Assembly (NCBI GenBank): GCA_028688175.1
Contig: JAQTYS010000003.1
Span: 1 to 40,630 of the forward strand
Source of the DNA: Methanothrix sp.
GTDB taxonomy: Archaea; Halobacteriota; Methanosarcinia; Methanotrichales; Methanotrichaceae
Reading direction: 5' to 3'
DNA length: 40,630 nt
Below the pieces are notes generated by a model. The model was not told where the DNA came from and did no database searches. It saw nothing but the letters and a program-made list of their open reading frames with translations. Below, one piece after another: positions 9,001 through 16,960 of the stretch (positions are counted from its first letter, which is position 1; each line of letters starts with the position of its first letter). A program made the position numbers and the translations under genes.

Positions 9001-10168
9001 CATGGCGGTCACCGATCTCGGTGCCAACCGGTATAGATATGATTACACGGAAGAATTTGATGCCACCAATGCCGGCAACAACTACCTGTTCTCCCTTGAT
9101 TATCAATTACAGGGCAGGAGCTATTCCCTGTTTGATGATCACATCATGCAAGTGGCGCTGGAAGGAACGGAGCCTGAACCTATATGGGAGCCCAAGCTAA
9201 TCTTAGAGTATGACACAACACTCTATGTGCCGGCTGGAGGAAAATCAGACCAGCTCATCCATGCCACCATAAATTACACGGAGAGTGGAGGCATCCTCAA
9301 GTTGAATCTGACCGGCCCCTCCAAGAATTTCGGCGAGGACCTGAGCGACAGGGCCATTGGAGATAATAAATATCTTTACGAGTCTGTTATACCCTTTGAG
9401 GATAAAGATATAGGAAACAGCTTCACCATATCTCTGGCCTTCAATCACTCCGGATTAGGAGACTACCGGTTTGCCGACCATTATATGAGGGTTCTTAAGA
9501 AGGCCCCTATAAGCTCAGGCACAGGCGGAACCGGAAAAGATGCTAAGACTGGTGGAGTCTTTGACGAGAGCACAGTGACGGTAATCGGCAATGTGACGCC
9601 GGCAATAGGCGTCATCCAGGCCTGGGATGAGAAAGACCCGCTTCATGCATTAACCTATACCCTGAGGATTCAGAACTGGAGTTCAGAACAGATTCCATGG
9701 GTTGAACTGTCTGTAAGGCCGAATGGAACCGATCAGCCCTGGATGATCGTGGGAGGCAAGAAGAGATTCAATCCCGCCACAGGAAGCGTTAGCTGGACTC
9801 TTAAGCCCTTCTGGGAGACGCCTTTCCTGGGCCCGGCCCAGTATAGGTTCTTGATTGACGGGGCTGAGACCCAGACATTTGAGGGACCGGAGATCATGGC
9901 CGTGATATCCAATGCTAAAGACAGCCTAAACGGAAAAGTTCATGACTTCTGGGCAACGGTCAATTCCTCTGAGAACCTGACAGTATGCCTGGTGGGTGGA
10001 GACAATGCAATTCCCGAACTGATCAAGACCTGGACTACCAAGGGCCAGTGCCAGGATTACCGCTTCAGCCTGGGCGAGCAGACGTTTAAATGGGAAATTC
10101 CAGAGGCACAAACGTCGCCATACTACGATTTTGATATTCAGAGAAAGACAGGGGAGCTGGTGCAATGA
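6038..10168 (+). CDS. Giant secreted Ig-like repeat surface protein
   Basis: A 1376-residue exported protein, first in a four-gene operon. The TTG start is supported by GGGGGT eight bases upstream; Met8 (6059) is an alternative. A hydrophobic signal segment covers about residues 28-47 and ends near TAQS. The rest is beta-rich with many N-glycosylation sequons. A module of about 95 residues recurs roughly at 394-490, 615-710, 821-905, 940-1035 and 1050-1150. Each begins with an (L/V)YV strand, then a glycine-rich turn, an L-LTG strand and an aromatic LG-N-Y-Y motif, and ends in an F-D-GN-Y strand. Two inter-module domains carry paired cysteines (YDPC, FNPC). There is no C-terminal membrane helix, so it should be released or held by a partner. 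Its stop overlaps the next start by four bases (ATGA). Function unknown; a structural or adhesive role is inference. Confidence 0.85.
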   Translation: MKRSKAEMCIIASNASNNVKIGRSNHIQLLLIVSIISALSLVTPCTAQSGYEIRNAAVTPEYGYEDFTYTAQIWMSEEAARQVGLIAVTKFSMKLNIYDQSQLVFSESSPSQTGMSQTSFSFGPYSFKDRFAIARTSNATFEFIFYAGGQQVAKTARIKGPIVQPPTLTGTPSFEKKPYFFQGISVSAGFKDLEGLNPKPTCHLEITGPLGTADSRSWTTADVSCQSSGKSTYSCSVAEDLSSYRTGGEFTFNLVYNNLKVDPLIYGPYNISLQPYNPALEKVTIPRLLDYTNFTIQAYVKDAGAKMIGGIPDASVAKLIISHPQKGEMAYESSEPKMQGSSLVYEWTNDNVPPLFNRSDVQLAKNAPFQAKVVYRNENWDYQAEKANISFRVVEEIPKLDIQYPTTVYVRAGESTTQDIIATVTFSKGSGDMNFMLSGPDQDLNLTEKGMSLGGNRYQYKWQVAFDDRHINNNYTLALSFVHPMLEGGRYAFEDKTIRVSPLSVKFTQAEVSPTTGLWNDSYTYSLKIDTTIVPLEVRLQTYDPCSSEWTDKGAQKATIQSSWLNWTLQPFSYECTEMQQLGAKFRFKASFAGKDYLSKPYQGPNFKGGNPVLISLDSDPVVYVSEGSDSFSSIAAVVEYGAGQGQAVLRLPEKSIDEASKGIAVGGNRYRYEWSLPFDEADVGKSFNYTITYKHPSLDADLQLAEETIAVRSLSIEFGKASVSPTRGKWNDTFVYSVTVSSSMDAAVKLEVFNPCTHTWVQRATGRVKAGESVLDMRAQPLRAKCADSESKAASFRYTASYAGQTSESEVNFGPTINGGQPKLISFEIDEPVLYVTKDNPAYQSVKAVVDFPGEKDAMQLTITGLNKAPITGEMNSVYLGATQYLYTWTKEFGLADVGNYTISIKNTNPSAAGGMVASAGTMMVADQVASSELEPKAIGDVKFLPVLFVSSEKGASQTFSAEVYSPGGKGTMTLDLTGVDKNKELDMAVTDLGANRYRYDYTEEFDATNAGNNYLFSLDYQLQGRSYSLFDDHIMQVALEGTEPEPIWEPKLILEYDTTLYVPAGGKSDQLIHATINYTESGGILKLNLTGPSKNFGEDLSDRAIGDNKYLYESVIPFEDKDIGNSFTISLAFNHSGLGDYRFADHYMRVLKKAPISSGTGGTGKDAKTGGVFDESTVTVIGNVTPAIGVIQAWDEKDPLHALTYTLRIQNWSSEQIPWVELSVRPNGTDQPWMIVGGKKRFNPATGSVSWTLKPFWETPFLGPAQYRFLIDGAETQTFEGPEIMAVISNAKDSLNGKVHDFWATVNSSENLTVCLVGGDNAIPELIKTWTTKGQCQDYRFSLGEQTFKWEIPEAQTSPYYDFDIQRKTGELVQ

Positions 10169-11694
10169 ATGGCAAACTCATTTCCATTCTGATTGTGTTT
10201 GCCTTGCTACTTTCGGTGCAAAATGTTGTGGGACCGGCTACACAATCTGCCGGATCATCAGGAGGCAGCGGAGGCGGTGGGGGTGGTGGCGGCAGCAAGT
10301 CGGTTGATATCGACAGGTTGCTCAAGGCCGTGGAGGACGCAAAGAAGAATAAGCCGGCCAAGCTCGAAGAACTGAAGACGGTCCTGTGGAAGGACCCTAT
10401 CACCAGTGATGAATACAAAATGCCCACTGTGCTCATGTATTACAAAGGAAACAATACCACAGTCAGCCGAAACCAGCTTCTGGAGATCATAACAGTTGCC
10501 ACTAATAACAATCCTCTGGAGATGCGCCGTATGCTGGACCTTTATCTGGAGGTAAAGGAGCCGGGTTCGAATAAGTGGGAGCGCATCAACTCCTGGCCGG
10601 AGAAGATCCAGACCAATGAGTACGATGAGAAGACCAACACTACCTTAAGAATCTGGGGCATGCTGCCCTCTTTTGCATACCTTAAGGATGTGGGAGAAGC
10701 CAGGGTAAGGGTAAATGTAAGCGACGGTGTCAATAAATGGAGTACATCAGGCTACAACGGATTGAAGCCGCCTTATTACTCGGAGCTGGTCTTCAATGTT
10801 ACCAACAGCCTGCCGGTCATGAGCGACTTCAATATTACTCCATCAGGCCTTGTGAGATATAATGATCCCATCGAGTACAAGGCTAATATCGAGGATGCTG
10901 ATGGAGACCTGCTCAATGTGACGCTGCATATCCTTGATGAGAACGGCGTTGAGCTGCAGAATGTTACACTGAATATAAAGCCGGGTCCTGTGAGTTTCAA
11001 GGCTAATGAATATGGATTCTTCAAAGAAGCGGATGCAGGCAAGAACTTTACCTACTACTACAGCTATGATGATGGGATTGATTTCGTCAGCCAAGATCCT
11101 GCCGATCCGTTAAAAGGACCCGATATCAAAAAAGGCCCCAAACTCTCCGTGGATAAGTTGGGCTTTTCCGCCACCAGCGAGAATTATTATTGGTGGGAGA
11201 AGTATGGATTCAACGTTAGGGCAAAGAATCTGAACCCGGAAGAGTACGACGTAACCTTCACTCTGAGCACCAGGACCGGTGACAATGAATGGAATACAGT
11301 GGAGACAAAGAAGGTTGGAATTGGACCAGATCCGGTCGAGGTGAACTTCAATGATACCAAGCCATTCCAAGTCACCGATGCCGGGCAGACTTTCTATTAC
11401 AGAGTAAAGTACTCCGAATATGATCAGAGCGGCAAAGATAGCATGGAGCAGACAGGTGTGCTGATCAATGCCAAGATCGTGCCCTACAGCATTTATAGTC
11501 CGGTAATGATCCTGAATTTGGTCCCGATGCTGATCCTGATCATAATGGGCAGCCTTTTCATCGAGAGAAAGCTTAAGAAAGGAATTGAGGCTCATGAAGG
11601 CACTCCTGGAAACGCAGCAGGCAAGAAAGGCAAGAAACAGAAAAGCGGCGAAAGCATCGTCGACAACACACTCAAAATGCTGAGGAGGAACTAG
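10165..11694 (+). CDS. Membrane-anchored surface protein with poly-Gly linker
   Basis: A 509-residue protein with an N-terminal signal segment (about residues 4-22), then a Ser/Gly linker with eight consecutive glycines (about 31-42). A large extracellular part has Ig/cadherin-like beta motifs (YNDPIEYKANIEDADGD). One C-terminal membrane helix lies at about 444-467 and is followed by a basic cytoplasmic tail of about 40 residues (IERKLKKG...). It is therefore type I: outside domain, one crossing, inside tail. Translation is coupled to the giant protein by an ATGA overlap, and only two bases separate its stop from the next start. It is the natural link between the secreted protein outside and the tubulin-like protein inside, which is inference from topology and gene order. 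Confidence 0.82.
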   Translation: MNGKLISILIVFALLLSVQNVVGPATQSAGSSGGSGGGGGGGGSKSVDIDRLLKAVEDAKKNKPAKLEELKTVLWKDPITSDEYKMPTVLMYYKGNNTTVSRNQLLEIITVATNNNPLEMRRMLDLYLEVKEPGSNKWERINSWPEKIQTNEYDEKTNTTLRIWGMLPSFAYLKDVGEARVRVNVSDGVNKWSTSGYNGLKPPYYSELVFNVTNSLPVMSDFNITPSGLVRYNDPIEYKANIEDADGDLLNVTLHILDENGVELQNVTLNIKPGPVSFKANEYGFFKEADAGKNFTYYYSYDDGIDFVSQDPADPLKGPDIKKGPKLSVDKLGFSATSENYYWWEKYGFNVRAKNLNPEEYDVTFTLSTRTGDNEWNTVETKKVGIGPDPVEVNFNDTKPFQVTDAGQTFYYRVKYSEYDQSGKDSMEQTGVLINAKIVPYSIYSPVMILNLVPMLILIIMGSLFIERKLKKGIEAHEGTPGNAAGKKGKKQKSGESIVDNTLKMLRRN

Positions 11695-11696
11695 GA

Positions 11697-12377
11697 ATGG
11701 ATCTTGATCTGTCAATGGTAATTGACATCCTATTTCCCGCAGGCACATTGCTTTTGGCTATATTGTTGATCCTGGCAGCAGTCCTACATATCAATAACTT
11801 AAATCGGGTTTATAAATTGATGGCAGCATTGCGGCATGAGATGAAGGGATCTAAAAACGAATCCAAAGATTACTCTAAAGGTGGCTATAAAGCGCTTCTT
11901 TATCAGGAGATGACAACCCCGCAAGGAATAAACTTCACGGCACTGGCACTGGCTGCGTGGATAATGCTCTTTGTGGCCCTGGCCTATCTTTACCTGTTGG
12001 TTCCAACAATACTTCCATTCAGTTACATGGATATATCAGATCTGGCCTCCTCCTCAGGAGGGTTCTTCATCTTTGGCATTCTTGTCGCATGCCTTGTTGC
12101 AGGGGTAATCATACTTCTCGATAAACTTCCTCAAGACCATAGAGAATTGAAGCTAACTGAGCTTTACAGCTTTTATTATCTTTCCAAATCTACAAAGAAG
12201 GTGATCGGAATGACTATAATCACCCTATGCATCTCTGTGCTGCTCTCTGCCTATATTGGGACCATATATCCAAGCTATTCGCTGCCAGTAGAACTATTGA
12301 GTTTGATTCTTGTGCTTGGATCTGCGGGCATCCTTGTCATGCCGATTTTTAAGGAAGCCTGGGAGGCGAGAAGATGA
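11697..12377 (+). CDS. Multispanning membrane protein of the tubulin-like operon
   Basis: A 226-residue protein with about five hydrophobic helices (roughly 8-30, 80-105, 118-142, 170-190 and 195-218) and a basic cytoplasmic-looking loop (about 38-65) between the first two. No enzyme motif is visible. AGGAGGAA two bases before the previous stop provides its ribosome binding site. Its stop overlaps the ATG of the tubulin-like gene by four bases. I do not recognise the family; the position suggests a membrane receptor or platform for the tubulin-like GTPase. Confidence 0.8.
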   Translation: MDLDLSMVIDILFPAGTLLLAILLILAAVLHINNLNRVYKLMAALRHEMKGSKNESKDYSKGGYKALLYQEMTTPQGINFTALALAAWIMLFVALAYLYLLVPTILPFSYMDISDLASSSGGFFIFGILVACLVAGVIILLDKLPQDHRELKLTELYSFYYLSKSTKKVIGMTIITLCISVLLSAYIGTIYPSYSLPVELLSLILVLGSAGILVMPIFKEAWEARR

Positions 12378-14032
12378 AATTATGCATTGTTGGAATAGGC
12401 GGAGCCGGAGGAAAAATAACCAAGGAATTTTTAGGAAATGAGGATCTGGATTCAAAGCTACTCTCACGCATAACAGAAGCGGAATATCTCTCTCCAGGTA
12501 AGATAAAGGGAATATGGCTTGAGGCAGATAAAAACGATGCCAAAAATGTTAAACCGCACTTTTTCGGTGACATGATGGAAGGATGCTACCCCTGCTATTA
12601 CATCCCTCATGACGCAGTGGACGACGGATGTGCCGTTCACGTTGCTGTGCGCGAAAAATACGGCTATGATGTGAAGAGACAGGGCTTTGTCAGAGACGCC
12701 CAATACCTGAAGGCTATATTTGAGATCTTTGATACTGATAAAGAGATCCAATCTCTTGTTGACCAGACAATGAAAAACGAATCAATGGGAGGAACCGAAG
12801 CTAATAATGGTGCACTATCCGCTTCCAATCCCATCTTCGATAATGCCTGGAATTCTATAAGGGATTTCACAACATTGGGAGAAGGGGAGTGCGATGGGAT
12901 CCTCTTTGTGGTCTCCTTTGGCGGGGGAACAGGCACCGGATTCATCAATCCGATCATCAACAATATCAGAGAAATGGGCAAGGCAGAATACCCGGTTTTC
13001 ACATTGGGCATATTGACAGAACCTGGTGACTATGCAGACAAAGCTCAGTTTTCCAAGAGCGCAAGAAGGAATCTGGCTGCAATTAGTGCCATTTACGACC
13101 TTTTAACCAATGGCAACGGTGCCAATGGCGTCATTATCGTCGATAATGAGACACTATTGGAAAGATATGGAAATGATTACATTTCTGCCAACAAATTCAT
13201 TCATGAGATGATGCAACCACTGGTGGCGGCACGAGACTATCCAGAAGAGGTCCCTCCTGCCCAGGCAGTTGCACATCATGCATTAAAAGGCCTCTCCAAG
13301 CCACCTATATTTGTTCCACTCTTCGCCTCGCTGCCCAGAAGCTCCAATCCAGAAGAAGGATTGATCAAAAAGGCGCTGAGCGAAGAGGGAAGGCTCTTTG
13401 GCTGCACTCCTGATAAAGCTGACTTTGCTTTCGTCTTCTGCAGAGGCTTCATTGATTCAGATAAGATAAGAGCGATTCTTTCAAGAGAAACGGGCATACC
13501 GCCGGAAAACATATGGCCAGCCAGGAAGATGGGCGAAGGAAATAACGAGATCCTTATTCTTCTGAGAAATCCCTATGGAGGAGATGCCAACGCCTACAAG
13601 AAGGTGGGCACGCTGGAAAATCGATTTTGCATGGTGATCGCCCAGGCTTTGCAGTACATAAAAGAGCATCCAGAAGATCTGTTTTATGAAGGCAAACAAG
13701 AAGAAAAGGACAAAAAAGATGATAAGCCAGTTGAACAGGTCAAGCTGACAGCTCTCTCCAAGAAGGCTCTGAAAACGTTCTTCTTTGGGGCGGATGGCTC
13801 CAGTCAGACGAGTGGCTTAGTCTTCGAGTTGAATAAGGCTAGAAAGAGAATTAAGGATGGTGAAAAGCCTTTCTTCATCAATCCCTTGCGTATCTTCCAA
13901 AAGGAATCCATTGCTTCGGATGATCTAAAGAAATCCCAAGGACCAACAAAGAGTGACGATGAAATTGCCAGCATAGTTGATGCCAAGATAATTGAGAAGC
14001 TGACCGAAATGGGATTGATAAAGAGACTATAA
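12374..14032 (+). CDS. Tubulin/FtsZ-superfamily GTPase, divergent
   Basis: A 552-residue cytoplasmic protein of the tubulin/FtsZ superfamily. The N-terminal nucleotide loop is VGIGGAGG (residues 6-13) and the tubulin signature GGGTGTG is perfect at 183-189. A later NKFIHEMMQPLVAA segment resembles the ribose/base-contacting helix. It is much longer than cell-division FtsZ (about 370 residues): it carries insertions before the signature and about 130 extra C-terminal residues. It is not CetZ or canonical FtsZ by overall sequence. FtsZ-like families outside cell division have been proposed to remodel membranes, and here the gene is last in an operon with two surface proteins and a membrane protein. 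GTPase activity and polymerisation are expected but not shown. Confidence 0.85.
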   Translation: MKLCIVGIGGAGGKITKEFLGNEDLDSKLLSRITEAEYLSPGKIKGIWLEADKNDAKNVKPHFFGDMMEGCYPCYYIPHDAVDDGCAVHVAVREKYGYDVKRQGFVRDAQYLKAIFEIFDTDKEIQSLVDQTMKNESMGGTEANNGALSASNPIFDNAWNSIRDFTTLGEGECDGILFVVSFGGGTGTGFINPIINNIREMGKAEYPVFTLGILTEPGDYADKAQFSKSARRNLAAISAIYDLLTNGNGANGVIIVDNETLLERYGNDYISANKFIHEMMQPLVAARDYPEEVPPAQAVAHHALKGLSKPPIFVPLFASLPRSSNPEEGLIKKALSEEGRLFGCTPDKADFAFVFCRGFIDSDKIRAILSRETGIPPENIWPARKMGEGNNEILILLRNPYGGDANAYKKVGTLENRFCMVIAQALQYIKEHPEDLFYEGKQEEKDKKDDKPVEQVKLTALSKKALKTFFFGADGSSQTSGLVFELNKARKRIKDGEKPFFINPLRIFQKESIASDDLKKSQGPTKSDDEIASIVDAKIIEKLTEMGLIKRL

Positions 14033-14096
14033 TGAAAGACAAGCTCTAAATATTTAGCCGATGAAAAGAGCAGACGATATTTCGGGGGTTTAAATC

Positions 14097-14681
14097 ATGC
14101 TCAGTAGGTTTCAGAATTTCACAATATTGGTTCTGGCGGCAATGGCTGCCTTCTCAACAACTGTATTCGTAGCATCGGATACTGCCCTTTCCGTTGATTG
14201 GAATAGCTACAGTCCTGCGCATGCCGTGGGCTCAGGAGATGACGACTGGTGGATGACATATCCTGATCAGAATGAAAACTCAGGCAAGACAGTAGAACAT
14301 CCGGACTGGATAGTGAAAGCTCTCAAGGAAAAGCCGGTGCTCATCCTCATTCATAGCAGCAACTGCGTGCCCTGCCTGACCCAGACGCCAAGAATTAAAG
14401 CTGCAGCTAATAGCTTTAGCGGCGATCTAGCATACTACGATATACTGGGAGAAGGAGACAGCCTGCAAGAGGCAGTTGATATCCTAGATGTCTATGATCC
14501 GTACGGCATGGGAAAGCCGGTCGTCCCAACGACCATCTTCATCACCCTGGCCAAGGGCCCGGACGGGAAGGTGGGTATCGTCTGGCGCAGCGAAGTTGAT
14601 GCTATGAGCGAAGAGCGGATCGACTCCTATGTAAAGGATGCCATCTACTATTACCAGCAGAATAGTGCCGCTTGGGCCTGA
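14097..14681 (+). CDS. Secreted thioredoxin-fold protein
   Basis: A 194-residue protein with an N-terminal signal segment (about 6-28) and a thioredoxin fold whose active site is CVPC (C90, C93) in an SSNCVPC context. A cis-proline region follows (KPVVPTTIF). It should act as an extracytoplasmic thiol-disulfide oxidoreductase. GGGGGT eight bases before the ATG is the ribosome binding site, and a TATA-like CTCTAAATATTTAG lies at 14044-14057. The next gene, a DsbD/CcdA-like transporter, follows at once and probably supplies its electrons. Confidence 0.85.
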   Translation: MLSRFQNFTILVLAAMAAFSTTVFVASDTALSVDWNSYSPAHAVGSGDDDWWMTYPDQNENSGKTVEHPDWIVKALKEKPVLILIHSSNCVPCLTQTPRIKAAANSFSGDLAYYDILGEGDSLQEAVDILDVYDPYGMGKPVVPTTIFITLAKGPDGKVGIVWRSEVDAMSEERIDSYVKDAIYYYQQNSAAWA

Positions 14682-14694
14682 CCTGGATCTGAGA

Positions 14695-16101
14695 GTGATA
14701 CTGATAATCGCCCAACCTAGCAAAAAAAGGCTGCCATCGGCAGCTCTTATCCTCTTTTTCGCTCTGGCTATTCAGGCCCTCTTTATCAGCCCTGCTTTTG
14801 CCGCTGATGCCATCAAGGCCCCGCAGTTTTCTGCCACTGGAGTTGACGGCAAGAACTTCTCGCTCTCTGACTTTTCCGGCGCGCCCCTAATCCTTCATAT
14901 CACCAACATCGAGATACCGCTCTGTGTGGAATGCGAAGAGTCCCTGAAAGGACAGGTAGAAGAGCTGGCAAGACTCAAGGCTGCGCATCCGGCGGTCCAG
15001 ATCGCCACATTGAACCTGAGGAAAAATTCCTACTCGCGTGACGGCAAGTCCCTTGCTGAGAAGTGGTGGAAGGTCAATATCACCTGGCCCTGGGCTGAGG
15101 ATATTGAGCCTTACACTATCGCCAGCAAGTATCTGGACTACTGGAATGTGAGAGGCGGCTCCTCCAACCCCACACTCCTTCTCATAGACAAAGATGGTAA
15201 TATCGCTGTAGTCTATCACGTCTACCGGGTAGGGGAAGGAGTGCAAGACGGCGTGCAAAGTAGCGAGAAGCTTTACCAGAAGCTGCAAGACGTGAACGGC
15301 GGAGCGTGGAAGGGCCTGGAAGGAGAGGTCTTCCGGCAGGATGTCTCCGCCTTTGGTATGTTCTTGCTGGGCATATTAACGTCACTTGCTCCCTGCTCCA
15401 TAGCTCTTATGATCGCTGTGTTCTCCTATGTTATGACCATAAGACGAAAGGATGAATACCTGAGAAAGAGCGTGTCTACCTCAAGAGAGGGCTTTATGAT
15501 CGGCATTGCCTTCACCTTTGGCATGGCCGCAGTATTCTTTGTGCTGGGGCTGTTCATCTCTCAGGTGGGCCTGTTCATAAGAGATTCCAGGGTCTTCGAC
15601 CTGATCGCCGGTATTATCATGATACTTCTAGGCATCAGCAACATGAAGCCATTGGAAGAGATCCTGGAGCCCGTCACATCTCGAATTCGGCGCTATCGTG
15701 GAGAAGGAGAGTACTGTGAGACCAGGAAAAGCCTGCTGCAAAGGTCGGTTGAGGCATCCGTTGCTCTATTCAAGCACTCCTCATTCATTGGCGCCTTCAC
15801 GCTCGGCATATTCTTCGCCCTGGGATGGGCACCCTGTGCTCTATCCATGGTGTTGCCGGTATTGATCTGGCTGGCCTCGCAAAATATCACTCCTCTGGCG
15901 GGAGGTGTTATGCTCTTCATCTTCGGAATCGGGCATGGCGTGCCCATCATTCCCATTGCCACATTCTCTCGGGCAGTGGGAGGCAGAATCGGAGAGAAAT
16001 ACGTCTCCATCGGGGCTTGGACCACCAAATTCTTCGGGCTGCTGGTGATTGTGGTGGGCGTGGTTTATGCAGTGAGATATGCCGGGATCTTGCTTTGGTA
16101 A
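14695..16101 (+). CDS. DsbD/CcdA-like thiol-disulfide electron transporter with N-terminal thioredoxin domain
   Basis: The product has a signal segment (about 15-37), an outside thioredoxin-like domain with CVEC (C77, C80), then a six-helix CcdA-type membrane domain. The paired membrane cysteines are present in LAPCS (C234) and WAPCA (C381). DsbD/CcdA proteins move electrons from cytoplasmic thioredoxin to extracytoplasmic partners, for example for disulfide isomerisation or cytochrome c assembly. An ATG at 14638 in the same frame would overlap the upstream gene by 44 bases. I preferred the GTG at 14695, which starts just before the signal peptide. Both starts are plausible. Confidence 0.85.
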   Translation: MILIIAQPSKKRLPSAALILFFALAIQALFISPAFAADAIKAPQFSATGVDGKNFSLSDFSGAPLILHITNIEIPLCVECEESLKGQVEELARLKAAHPAVQIATLNLRKNSYSRDGKSLAEKWWKVNITWPWAEDIEPYTIASKYLDYWNVRGGSSNPTLLLIDKDGNIAVVYHVYRVGEGVQDGVQSSEKLYQKLQDVNGGAWKGLEGEVFRQDVSAFGMFLLGILTSLAPCSIALMIAVFSYVMTIRRKDEYLRKSVSTSREGFMIGIAFTFGMAAVFFVLGLFISQVGLFIRDSRVFDLIAGIIMILLGISNMKPLEEILEPVTSRIRRYRGEGEYCETRKSLLQRSVEASVALFKHSSFIGAFTLGIFFALGWAPCALSMVLPVLIWLASQNITPLAGGVMLFIFGIGHGVPIIPIATFSRAVGGRIGEKYVSIGAWTTKFFGLLVIVVGVVYAVRYAGILLW

Positions 16102-16196
16102 AAAGAAGGTAGCCAGAAAGGAGCGGGGCAGAGAAGACGGTGCCTTAATTTGATGCATTTGCATTTTATCAGGAATCCTGGTTAAGGAGAGATAAA

Positions 16197-16375
16197 ATGG
16201 AGAAGATGAAGAAGATCTGCCTGTGCCATGTTGCACGAGCATCTTGGAAGCCAACCTCAACAGCAATGAGATCGGCATCGCCCACATCGGATGGATCTCC
16301 ATAGAAAAGTTCATTCAGCTCTTGGGCAACTCCACCTGTGGTGCCATCAGCATTGACTGGCAGCCCTGCGTATAA
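16197..16375 (+). pseudogene. Possible broken small gene
   Basis: A strong ribosome binding site (AAGGAGAGAT) precedes an ATG at 16197 whose frame soon stops. The +2 frame, readable from GTG 16223 to TAA 16375, gives about 50 residues (for example NEIGIAHIGWISIEKFIQLL). Its codons mostly end in G or C, like neighbouring genes. This suggests a real but frameshifted or very short coding sequence. No family is recognised. It accounts for the middle of the 403-base gap between the DsbD-like gene and the AT-rich island; the rest is AT-rich and holds nothing I can call. Confidence 0.25.
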
Positions 16376-16504
16376 TTGCAGATCGCTCCATCTCCCTGAG
16401 CGCATAAAGGACGAACGACCGAACAACTATCCATTATAATGCTGATATAAAAATTCGTATATATAAAATAATTAAGAAATATGTCGTATAATATTTATAA
16501 ATAG

Positions 16505-16939
16505 TTATCGAGTATTTGAACTCATGGCACCGCTTTCTACCATTAAAGATGTTAAAATTTGCTTAACTTTATTAGAACGAAAAATATTCTTTAATGTAGT
16601 TATAAACTCATTTTCGTAATCGATCTTTATTGCCTTATTCTCAGATTTATACGAATAAATCTCTTTAAATATTTCGTCGTCCAGGACAATATATACAGGA
16701 TAGATATTCAAAATGTTATAATTAATCGTAAATAATGAATATCTATAGTTTCGCAAAGAAGGAGCGAGGATATTAAATGCATACGCAGAATTGGGTTGGC
16801 CTGTTGGAACTGCCTGGATTTCTCCAAGCAAGATGTTTTTAGTCATTTTTCCAAGTAATGATGCTTGTTCTTTTAATATTTGAACAGGAGATCTAACCTG
16901 TTCTGAGCTAGCTATTTCATCAGGCCATAGACTTTCCAT
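16505..16939 (-). CDS. Small partner protein of the EEP-family nuclease, unknown
   Basis: A 144-residue cytoplasmic protein with no signal, membrane helix or recognised domain. The N-terminal part (SPVQILKEQASLLGKMTKN) looks helical; the rest alternates strands and aromatic residues. The gene is AT-rich, unlike its surroundings. GGAG eight bases before the ATG is the ribosome binding site. It lies 21 bases downstream of the nuclease-like gene on the same strand, so the two form an operon and probably one functional unit. No function can be read directly. Confidence 0.7.
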   Translation of the reverse strand: MESLWPDEIASSEQVRSPVQILKEQASLLGKMTKNILLGEIQAVPTGQPNSAYAFNILAPSLRNYRYSLFTINYNILNIYPVYIVLDDEIFKEIYSYKSENKAIKIDYENEFITTLKNIFRSNKVKQILTSLMVESGAMSSNTR

Positions 16940-16960
16940 AACTTAATCTCCATGTCAATT

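Noticed and set aside
16169..16426. 85-codon open frame on the minus strand in the gap after the DsbD-like gene
   Set aside because: Third-position composition favours the plus strand in this stretch, and the frame has no ribosome binding site or recognisable domain.
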